Under the pieces are notes generated by a model. The model searched no databases. It was not told the origin of the DNA and saw only the letters and a program-made list of their open reading frames with translations. Below, in pieces: positions 55,055-64,000 of a stretch of DNA of 64,000 nucleotides (positions are counted from its first letter, which is position 1; each line of letters opens with the position of its first letter). The stretch comes from Larix kaempferi (Eukaryota > Streptophyta > Pinopsida > Pinales > Pinaceae), in assembly GCA_027924585.1 (NCBI GenBank), contig BSBM01001941.1:310001-374000 (forward strand). The letters run 5' to 3'. Made by a program: the position numbers and the translations under genes.

Positions 55055-57063
55055 TGTAATGTCCCTTGTTAGGAATTTTATTAAAATGGCAAATTTTCAC
55101 TTTTTTTCCTAGTTAGACCTTTGAATAGTTTTGAGCTCTAGGTCCCCAAATTGCTCCAATTGTTCCCAAATCTTCTGAGAAGGTATATGGACGATGTTAA
55201 AACATAAATATGTGTTTTAGGGATGATTTTATACCTTTAAATCACTTCTACAAATCCTCTTTCAATTCCGGCCAATGTAGGGAACTTTACTAGTAATTTC
55301 CCTTCGACTAGTATTGGTCTCTAGGTCTCAAATTGACTCCAAATGCCTTCAAATATTCAAGGAGGGTGTATGAATGATATTAGGAATTGAATATGATGCT
55401 CAGGGATGATATATGTCCCCCAAAAGACCTCTGGAAACTCTCTTAAGATTCTGGACCAAGTATGCAATTTTACTAGTAATTTGGGGTTCAAATCCCCCTG
55501 GGGTAAGTACTGAAAATGGCTTCCCAAATGCCTCCAAACCAACTCAAATTTCTGAAAATAGGTAGGGAATGTATTAAGGATGTTATTAAGGTCTCATTTG
55601 CACCATTAATTGATTATATATCAGTTCCAACCCTCTCCCATTCAGCTGTAAAAATCACCAATTCGACCCTTGGGGAAATGGCACTATTTCTTCTCCCAAT
55701 GCAATTAAACTGAGTAAAAATACTTCAAATGCTCAAGTACAATACATAAAACTTGTAAAATATATCCATGGTAGTCCATTAATCACAAATTCATTAGAGA
55801 ATCATCCATTCATTCGAAATCATTAGCATTACATTGGTTCACAACAAGGTAGTGGGGAAATGGCACTGTTCTTTCATTAAAAATGAGATTTACACATTTC
55901 TACTTGGAATTTAGACCTGAAACTTTCTGGAGATTAAGAACAGAGTATTTTATTCATCTTATAAAATAAATGGGGCATTAGAAGCTCCCCCAAAGAGTAC
56001 AATAGCTCACCAAAAACTCCCTCCTTCGAGGATCAAGAATATGCCATCAAAACGGGAAATGGTTGAAGGAGTGAGCTACAATAGAAGAAACCATGAGCTT
56101 CCCTGTAGCTTACACCTGAAAATAAAGACTCCATTAAATCTCCAAATGAAAGGTCTGAATGGCCTTTCCAATTACCAACTTGGATGGGAATCTTTCACCT
56201 TTGAAATTGGCTAAGGCAAGAAACTAGTCATCCACTAGCCCTCTCTCTTCACAAATGCAATTGCAAATTATACAAATGATCAAAATCTGGTTTCATTCTT
56301 TGTTATTAAAATTTATAAATTTCTAATGTCCTCCATGGGTTGAATTCCTTCCAAGATACTCATGCCAACTCAAGTTGGGAAGAGATTCCAAAGAAAGCCA
56401 CTTGTACAACAATTCCTAGTCTCCCACTTCCACCAAATCACACGTGGAAGCATCTTAGCTGCCCTAACACCCTTGAGCGCCCTCTTGGAGTCTATTTTTA
56501 CCCCTAACATGTCATATATGTCATATGTCAGCCTTCAGGTCTGATTTGTGTCATAGGTGTCATAGAATCTTCATCATTGCTGTCATAGAGCTAGGGAATC
56601 TAGCCTAAGTGTCTCACTAGCTCCAAATTGCCTCTTCCTCTTCCATGGGAGTTACTCTTCCTCTATATTTCGACCTCATTGACTCATGCCAAGTATTATT
56701 GACCTTATAACTCATCCCAAGAACATTAGGCTTCCCATGGATTCGAAATTGCAAGAAGAGGATGCCATGTGGCACATAAATTCTAGCTTGTGTGGGTCCC
56801 ACTTCCTCCATGTGTCTTCATGATCAAATTCCACTTTGATTTTCATTTGTATATATTTATTCACCTCCTTTATTAAATATTTATTCCATCCTAATGTTCC
56901 AACATCATTTATTATCCCCATTATTCCAAATCCCAAAGCTTCCACCCCAAACCTAGGAAACTAGTAATTTTCCTCCTTGGCAATTATTTAACCCTTAACA
57001 TCAATTTGACAAACTCTAATGAATATGGCCAATGTGACCCAATGCCAAATTTGGGACATGACA
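55055..57063 (-). repeat. 3' LTR of element E
   Basis: 'tgtaatgtccc' to 'gggacatgaca' on the plus strand. The next bases are the complement of a purine tract (gggaagggagca). Confidence 0.93.
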
Positions 57064-57242
57064 AATGCTCCCTTCCCAATATTGCTTGTCCTCAAGCAAT
57101 TTCAAACATGGGTGTTGAAGAACCGGCTTTCTGTATAATTCTCTGAAGTTGCCATTGAATTGCCCAACCTTGAGTCTTTGAGTTTCCATGAAGATTTTAG
57201 AGAGGAACTACCATGCTTGCTGCTGCACTACTCTGATAAAAA

Positions 57243-58679
57243 TCACTTTATTAAGTGGGAAATCCATCTCCCATACTGCTTGTTTCTCCAAAAATTTGAA
57301 ACCAATGAGATAAAAATTATTCCAGGGTCCCATTGCTTGTATTGCACCCCAACAATTAAGAGTGCTCTCCAACCCACACCATTAGATAAGAGGATTCCTG
57401 GATCCCATTTTCTTGTATGCATTCTTCCAAATATCATGAGTACCAAATATATATAATCAAAGTACATAACAACATAATGAAAATGTACATCAAGGATATG
57501 GTTCATCAAAGAGTCATGAAAGTGCTTATACCTCCAAGCAAGTAGATCACCATTTTCCAAGTGCATACAAGCTTCAAGTGACCAATCAAATCTACTCCAA
57601 TGACATAGGTGAGGATACCATGTCCTATAATGCTGCTTCAAAAGGATGTGATATGCATCAAAATATTCAGCCATGTATTCTTTCATCCAAGAAGTGAATG
57701 AAGAATCTCCACTAAAATCTGAACCAAATAATGAGCATAAAAAACAAGGAGGCTTCAAAGGACTCAAATAAGTCTCACCCATACATTCATGAATTTGAGT
57801 ATCATAAAGATGTAACAAAGCATGTGGCTGCCAACAAAAATGTTCTCCCATCATAAATCTATTCACCCAAGTGTTGGATGAAATTCCTCTAACATCAAAT
57901 GAACCAAGTGTTGAGCAAGAAAAACCATGAGTCTTCAAGTGACTCAAATACATATCATTGGTGCATCCATGTAGATGTGCATCATCATAAAGTGACAAAT
58001 GATGTTGCTGCAAATGTGAATAAGAATGTGCTCCAACCATGTCATCATAAAAAGTAAATCTAGGAGTTCCATACTCCTCATGTGGCACCATCAAAAAGAA
58101 CCCTTTCACCCATTCTTCATTGAGACTAATGCTGCAAAACTTGGAATTGTAGGATGTAGGAGAATTAAATAACTCACCCAAATGATAAAAAAGTGCAGAA
58201 GTTTCATCATGGGAAGGATCCATATGGGTAGTATCATGCAGTTCCTTCAAAAGTGTGAAACCTTTGTCATATATTGGTTCCAATGTAGAGGAATCATGCT
58301 CTTCTTTAAAAATTGCATAACCTTCATCAAGGGACAATTCAAGCTCCTCTTCCACCATATCAAGTGTTTGGATCTCTTCAAGTTCATCTTCAAACACATT
58401 AAACAAATTCAAATTCCCACATTTTTCATGATCCACCATGTCATGAGAATCCTCCAAACAATCTACCATTTGACAATTTGAAACATAGGAGGAAAAACAA
58501 GTATCTTGAAACTTTTCAAGAAGTTGCTCATTTTGAATTGTGAGCTTATGAATATCCTCATTATTCTTCAAGTATGCATCATGTAACAATTCATTAAGCT
58601 CAAACAAATGGTTTCTATCAAAAAGCAAAGACATGAAATTACCTTTGAGGTGGCACATTGCTCTTTGAATATTCTCCAT
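57243..58679 (-). CDS. Element E ORF2: intact 478-codon frame of unknown function
   Basis: I do not recognise it. It starts 'MENIQRAMCHLKGNFMSLLF' and has a helical Leu/Glu-rich N-terminus, then an acidic section with 'DHEKCGNLNLFNVFEDELEE' (also in F), then two repeats of about 55 residues: 'HGCTNDMYLSHLKTHGFSCS' and 'HECMGETYLSPLKPPCFLCS', each followed by a Ser/Gly-rich stretch and 'NTWVNRFM' or 'TSWMKEYM'. Next comes a Trp/His-rich part ('RTWYPHLCHWSRFDWSLEA'), a hydrophobic stretch around residues 395-415 ('YVVMYFDYIYLVLMIF') and a tail with 'KWDPGI' and 'QWDPGI'. Cys and His are frequent. The frame stops about 180 bp before the 3' LTR. Upstream, after two stops, it may have been continuous with ORF1. 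Confidence 0.6.
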   Translation of the reverse strand: MENIQRAMCHLKGNFMSLLFDRNHLFELNELLHDAYLKNNEDIHKLTIQNEQLLEKFQDTCFSSYVSNCQMVDCLEDSHDMVDHEKCGNLNLFNVFEDELEEIQTLDMVEEELELSLDEGYAIFKEEHDSSTLEPIYDKGFTLLKELHDTTHMDPSHDETSALFYHLGELFNSPTSYNSKFCSISLNEEWVKGFFLMVPHEEYGTPRFTFYDDMVGAHSYSHLQQHHLSLYDDAHLHGCTNDMYLSHLKTHGFSCSTLGSFDVRGISSNTWVNRFMMGEHFCWQPHALLHLYDTQIHECMGETYLSPLKPPCFLCSLFGSDFSGDSSFTSWMKEYMAEYFDAYHILLKQHYRTWYPHLCHWSRFDWSLEACMHLENGDLLAWRYKHFHDSLMNHILDVHFHYVVMYFDYIYLVLMIFGRMHTRKWDPGILLSNGVGWRALLIVGVQYKQWDPGIIFISLVSNFWRNKQYGRWISHLIK

Positions 58680-58795
58680 GTCTTCAATGAAGGATGTTTC
58701 CTCTAATGAAGTTGCTCTTCAACAAGAATTTGACACCAATGCTTGAGTGTCATGGAGAATACCGAGGGACTCTTGGATCTTCTTTTCATTCATCT

Positions 58796-59707
58796 TTAAG
58801 GACCCTTCAAGAAAATGGGGCTCTTGCAAATGACCCTCCTCATCTTCTTCATTTTTCTTGGACCAACTTCATGAAGCTCGAGTGGTGATGGGGAAGTTGA
58901 TCTTGGTTCTTCTTCAACTGCTACAAGGTCTTCATTATCATGCTGAATGGAACTTGGGCTTGCAGCAACACTTTCAAAAGTGATCTCTATGTCACCAACA
59001 TAGAGGTGTGAGCACCCATCAGTAGGTACTCCTTCATAGTTTAAGCATCCATCACTAGATGCTCTTTGGTTCATGTCTAAGCTAGAAGGTGTCTCGAAAT
59101 GATCTTCCGGATTTTCAATAGAATCTTGTTCATGCTCTTTTGATGTCTCTTCCTTTTTATCCTTCAAGCAAGCTGATGCATTTTGCTCCTTGTTTTCCTT
59201 AGGATCAATATCTTTGGAATCTCTTTTTGAAGAATTCCCAAAAGTTCTCCTCAAGTAGGACATCATTTCACCCATACATATATGATACTCTCTCCAAGGT
59301 TATTTACAAGAAGGGCATAAACCTTTCTTTACTAACTCCACATCTTCATGTTTGGGCCTATTTGCAAAAATATGTTCAACCTAGTACTCAAAAGACATGG
59401 CATTTTGTGTATTTTTGCTCAAAGCAAGATATTCTTGATATGATTGATATTGTTGGGGCAAGGTTTTATATTTTGCTCTCCATCTTTGTAAATCATCCAT
59501 AGCATTATCCTTTGGTGGTGTGACATCCTCATATTTATCATACACAGGGTCATAATCATAATCTTCACTCCTCTTGAAATTGTAAGAAGTGTTACATGAT
59601 GGCACCTCTTCCTCATACCATTCACATTCTCTTTCATATTGTTCATAAGCATCTGCATATTCCTCATAAGAATTGTACTCATAGGATTCATCATAATAGT
59701 AAGACAT
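58796..59707 (-). pseudogene. Element E ORF1: zinc-knuckle protein
   Basis: Starts at 59707, 46 bp inside the LTR-primer junction: 'MSYYYDESYEYNSYEEYAD', a Tyr/Glu-rich segment, then 'KTLPQQYQSYQEY', a stop near 59381, 'GLCPSCK' then a stop and 'PWREYHICMG' (zinc-knuckle spacing CX2CX7HX2C, with an Arg-to-stop change relative to F), then open from 59275: 'MMSYLRRTFGNSSKRDSKD', an acidic Ser-rich part and 'RRVICKSPIFLKGP'. The position after the primer site and the knuckle suggest a gag-derived protein; function unproven. F shares start, order and motifs. Confidence 0.6.
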
Positions 59708-59752
59708 GGCTGCAACTTATTCTTCAATGTATGATATTAACTCACAAGTGCA

Positions 59753-59773
59753 AGGACCATGCTATGATAACAC
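59753..59773 (-). other. Primer-binding site of element E
   Basis: On the minus strand, after '..ggacattaca', it reads gTGTTATCATAGCATGG, a decayed form of the F site TGGTATCAAAGC. Confidence 0.7.
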
Positions 59774-61795
59774 TGTAATGTCCCTTTTTAGGAATTTTAT
59801 TAAAATGGCAATTTTTCACTTTTTTTCCTAGTTAGACCTTTGACTAGTTTTGAGCTCTAGGTCCCCAAATTGCTCCAATTGCTCCCAAATATTCTGAGAA
59901 GGTATATGGATGGAGTTAGAACATAAATATGTGTTTCATGGATGCTTTTAGATCTTTAAAATACTTCTGCAAATCCTCTTTCAATTCCGGCCAATGTAGG
60001 GAACTTTACTAGTAATTTCCCTTTGACTAGTATTGGTCTCTAGGTCTCAAATTGACTCCAAATGCCTTAAAATATTCAAGTAAGGTGTATGAATGATATT
60101 AGGACTTGAATATGATGTTCAGAGATGATATATGGCCCCCAAAATACCTCTGGAAACTCTCTTAAGATTCTGGACCAAGTATGCAATTTTACTAGTAATT
60201 CAGGGTTCAAATTCCCCTGGGGTAAGTACTAAAAATGGCTTCCCAAATGCCTCCAAACCCACTCAAATTTATGAACAGAGGTAGGGAATGTATTAAGGAT
60301 GTTATTAAGGTCTCATGTGAACCATTAATTGATTATTATATCAGTTCCAACCATCTCCCATTCAGCTGCAAAAATCACCAATTCGACCCTTGGGGAAATG
60401 GCACTATTTCTTCTCCCAATGCAATTAAACTGAGTAAAAATACTTCAAATGCTCAAGTACAGTACATTAAAATTGTAAAATACATCCATGGAAGTCCATT
60501 AATCACAAATTCATCATAGAATCATCCATTCATTCGAAATCATCAACATTACATTGGTTCACAACAAGGTAGTGGGGAAATGGCACTGTTCTTTTATTAA
60601 AAATGAGATTTACACATTTATAATTGGAATTTAGACCTGAAATTTTTTGGAGATTAAGAACAGAGTATTTTCTTCATATTACAAAAGAAATGGGGCATTA
60701 AAAGCTCCCCCAAAGAGTACAATAGCTCACAAAAAATGCACTTCCTCAAGGATCAAGAATATGCCATCAAAATTGGAAATGGTTGAAGGAGTGAGCTGCA
60801 ATAGAAGAAACCATGAGCTGCCTTGTAGCTTACACTTGCAAATAAATACTCCATTAAAGCTCCAAATGAAAGGTCTGAATGGCCTTTCCAATTACCAACT
60901 TGGATGGGAATCTTTCACCCTCGAAATTGGCTAAGGCAAGAAACTAGTCATCCACTAGCTCTCCCTCTTCACAAATGCAATTGCAAATTCTAAAAATGAT
61001 GAAAAAATATGGTTTCATTCTTATTGACATTTATAAAGTTCTAATGTCCTCCATGGTTCTAATTCCTTCCAAGAGACTCATGCCAACTCAATTTGGGAAG
61101 AGATTCCAAAGAACGCCACTTGTACAACAATTCCTAGTCTCCCACTTCCACCAAATCACATGTGGAAGCATCTTAGCTGCCCTAAAACCCTTGAGCACCC
61201 TCTTGGAGTCTATTTCTACCCCTGACATGTCATATATGTCATATGTCAGCGCTCAGGTCTGATTTGTGTCATAGGTGTCATAGCATCTTCATCATTGTTG
61301 TCATAGAGCTAGGGAATCTAGCCCAAGTGTCTCACTAGCTCCAAATTGCCTCTTCCTCTTCCATGGGAGTTAATCTTCCTCTATATTTAGACCTCATTGA
61401 CTCATGCCAAGTATTATTGACCTTATAACTCATCCCAAGAACATTAGGCTTCCCATGGATTCTAAATTGCAAGAAGAGGATGCCATGTGGCACATAAATT
61501 CTAGCTTGTGTGGGTCCCACTTCCTCCATGTGTCTTCATGATCAAATGCCACTTTGATTTTCACTTGTATATATTTATTCTTCTCCTTTATTAAATATTT
61601 ATGCCATCCTAATGTTCCAAGATCATTTATTATCCCCATTATTCCAAATCCCAAAGCTTCCACCCCAAACCTAGGAAACTAGTAATTTTCCTCCTTGGCA
61701 ATTATTTGACCCTTAACATAAATTTGACAAACTCTAATGGATATGGACAATGTGATTATTCCATTGTGACCCAATTCCAAATTTGGGACATGAAA
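59774..61795 (-). repeat. 5' LTR of element E
   Basis: 2022 bp, collinear with 55055-57063; the last bases read 'gggacatgaaa' (C changed to A in the terminal CA), then CCATT. Confidence 0.93.
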
Positions 61796-61800
61796 CCATT

Positions 61801-63590
61801 CATTTCTAAAACTAATTGAGAAAGAAGAACATAACTAAAGTAGTAAAACTACACCATAATAACCATGGATGCATGATTTATAAAAACTCGTGAAGAAAAA
61901 AATCCATTTATAAATAAAGTGTTTTCCCTTATTCTATTATGATTATCTATTAATATATAAGAATAAATAAGGATAAACCACTATGGAGTAAATAGATATC
62001 ATCACCTATTTTTACTTCTATAGGATTTCCTCTTCATTTTCTCTACTTGTTTATATCTCTTCTTTTCTCTACTCAATTATGTAATAGGAACAAAGCTCCT
62101 TTCTCTTCTCGAGGATGACATCATAACTCCTTCTCTCATATTATAAGGTTATTTTTTGAGATCCCCTCCTTTTAATTAGAGTTAGGGTTTTGGATCCTCT
62201 AGAAATTTATTTTAGAAAGACATATATAGCTAGCTCCACATGCAAGAGTAATGGGAGATGATGTGATCTCCACATAATACTATTATTCATTTTTATTAAG
62301 ATCTATGGAAAAATATTGACAAAATATATGATGTGGAAATTCAACTTGTCCACTTTCTTGCATGTTTAGACCAATTGTTTAAGTTCCAAAATGGGCTCTG
62401 TAAGTTCAACCACTCAAATTTCCAAATTTAGGATATGTTTTGAAATGGTCTCGATGAGACCATAACCTTGATTCTTCATAAATAATCAAGGATGAAACAA
62501 TTGTATATTTATCCATTTTGGATTAAGGGACATGTGTATACTTATAAATGGGGTTTTAATAGTTAGGATACTGGATGGGAATATGTGAAGACTTTTGACC
62601 CCATCTGCAAACAATATCTTTTTGGCTAGGAAAACATTGTGGTCTAGACCTACTAGTCCACATCAATGCTAAAACTTTAGGTTGGGGATATGGGTGTGGA
62701 TTATGAATATTCATGTGCACTCTATCTCTTTAGTAGTGGACTATGTCTTTATTGAATGAGTGGGTGGAGGTTATTGGATCTTAGTGAGATTGATGCCTTC
62801 TTAGTTATCATTACATTAGTGGTGTTAAATACAATCCAAATTCATTGTCCCATAATTTTTTTTCCAGGTAGTTATCTCCGGGCAAACCCTTGGGCACTTC
62901 TCCTCATTTTGAGCATGGTACTTAGGGTAAACCCTAGATTCTTTAGGGCACAATACCAAGTCAATAACATGGATTGAATCCATTACATCAATATACTCAT
63001 TATTAACTCTGTATCACTTATGGGAATAGAACGTGGGTGGGGAGGATAAAAATCCATCCCACAAACACTTGAGCTAGACCCAAGGGACTATCCTCTCACA
63101 TGTATCACAAATAAAACATAATATCTAGATGGGTTATTCAAAATCCATGTGTGTCAATAATATTCATGATAATGAAGAATAAAAATCCATAATCATATGA
63201 ATCCTCCACAAGAGGGTTTGGAATAGAGGAACACCATTCATATTTGATGTAACAATATCATTGACATAATGCCATTTATCCCAAATGTTCATAGGCAATT
63301 GTAAAAAGGGAAATGGTGATCCAAGATGTGACAAAGAGAGCTCCTATGAGATTATCATCTCACTGACTCTAGAATATTTGATAGAGTAACGAACACATGT
63401 AGCTATCATGAGAATTTTGGGGGAGTGGGGTGGACCCACCTCATCATTTATTCTAGTCCTTAAAGAGAATAACATGCAATATATCACAAATATCATCCTT
63501 AATCCATAAATGCACTACTAATAAAAAATAGTTTGTTAAGATAGTTACATATCTTCCATAGCATTAGTTATAAAAGATTGAAATCATGAC
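61801..63590. other. AT-rich DNA, no gene seen
   Basis: Short frames only (for example 62756-62977), with no motif. No repeat ends recognised. Confidence 0.4.
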
Positions 63591-63595
63591 ATTAC

Positions 63596-64000
63596 AAGGT
63601 GTCCATAAAAATATATGTACAATTATTCCTTGTGAGGTTGTATGCCCCTTTCATCATTCTTATTTTCTTACCACTTTTACAATTGTTGTATCTTCCCTTC
63701 TTTCTCATTTCCAATTCCTCTATGAGATAACAAATAGAAGTTTATCTCATTCTCTTGTACCTTATATTTGTCTAGAAATGACATTCAAAGCATGATTAAG
63801 TTAATAATAATTTCAAGGTTCCATAAAATATCTGTACAATTATTCCTTGTGAGGTTGCATACTCCTTCCATCATTCTTTTTTTTACTACTTTACAATTAT
63901 TTTATCTTCCCTTCTTTCTCATTTCCAATTCCTCTATGAGATAACAAATACAAGTTTATCTCATTCTCTTGTACCCAACATTGGTCTAAAAATGTCATTC
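63596..64000. repeat. Tandem duplication, period about 219 bp, open at the window edge
   Basis: 63596-63785 and 63815-64000 share 'gtacaattattccttgtgag', 'atcttcccttctttctca' and 'caagtttatctcattctctt'-type blocks, with few differences. The second copy reaches the window end, so the array may continue. Confidence 0.88.

Larger units (their letters stand above)
55055..61795 (-). mobile_element. Element E: complete long-LTR element without polymerase genes
   Basis: LTRs of 2009 bp (55055-57063) and 2022 bp (59774-61795) flank 2.7 kb of internal sequence; target duplication CCATT at 55050-55054 and 61796-61800. The minus-strand orientation comes from the primer site and ORFs. The minus-strand LTR starts TGTCATGTCCC and ends GGGACATTACA, near-inverted termini. 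Only about 3 mismatches occur in the first 103 LTR bases, so it is fairly young. There is no protease, RT or integrase; two ORF regions are present. Sister copy F lies at 18.5-21.6 kb. Confidence 0.92.

Overview
This is nuclear DNA from a plant, made almost entirely of nested and decayed transposable elements. I found no host gene, tRNA, rRNA or CRISPR array. The lineages are plant types: Ty1/copia with an initiator-Met-like primer site (TGGTATCAGAGC), a chromodomain Ty3/gypsy, a gag-only terminal-repeat element, a LINE, a tRNA-derived SINE and CACTA-like ends. With 64 kb lacking genes and insertions stacked four deep, a large-genome seed plant is likely, perhaps a gymnosperm; that is inference.

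Layout. 1-16.3 kb: AT-rich DNA with scattered relics (two inverted repeats, a copia gag relic, a chromovirus RT-RNase H-integrase relic, a degenerate palindrome-rich repeat, a copia RNase H relic and a LINE). 16.3-18.5 kb: GC-richer patch with an RNase H relic, two minisatellites and a 12-unit array of alternating C and G runs ending in a CACTA-like terminus. 18.5-21.6 kb: truncated element F, whose 2.4-kb LTR carries a SINE. 23.3-43.8 kb: a nest. Element A (+, TSD AAACT) contains gag-only element D (+, TSD CCCTT) and copia B (-, TSD GAGTT); copia B contains the 3' part of an unusual Ty3/gypsy element G (-). 44.7-50.6 kb: near-full-length copia C (-). 52.2-54.5 kb: a 2.25-kb solo LTR (TSD CATAT). 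55.1-61.8 kb: element E (-, TSD CCATT), a sister of F with 2-kb LTRs and no polymerase genes. 61.8-64 kb: AT-rich DNA ending in a tandem duplication.

The most unusual material is (1) element G, in which a gag-like domain lies between protease and reverse transcriptase and which carries a further reading frame of about 1,320 codons after integrase; (2) the E/F family, with 2-kb LTRs around a zinc-knuckle protein and a 478-codon ORF I cannot assign; and (3) the C-run/G-run array at 17.8-18.5 kb. Every coding frame is broken except the 478-codon ORF of E and some partial frames. Most stops and lost motif residues I checked fit C-to-T (or G-to-A) change, as expected for old methylated elements. 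Boundaries with matching TSDs are precise; the others are approximate. All alignments were done by eye.
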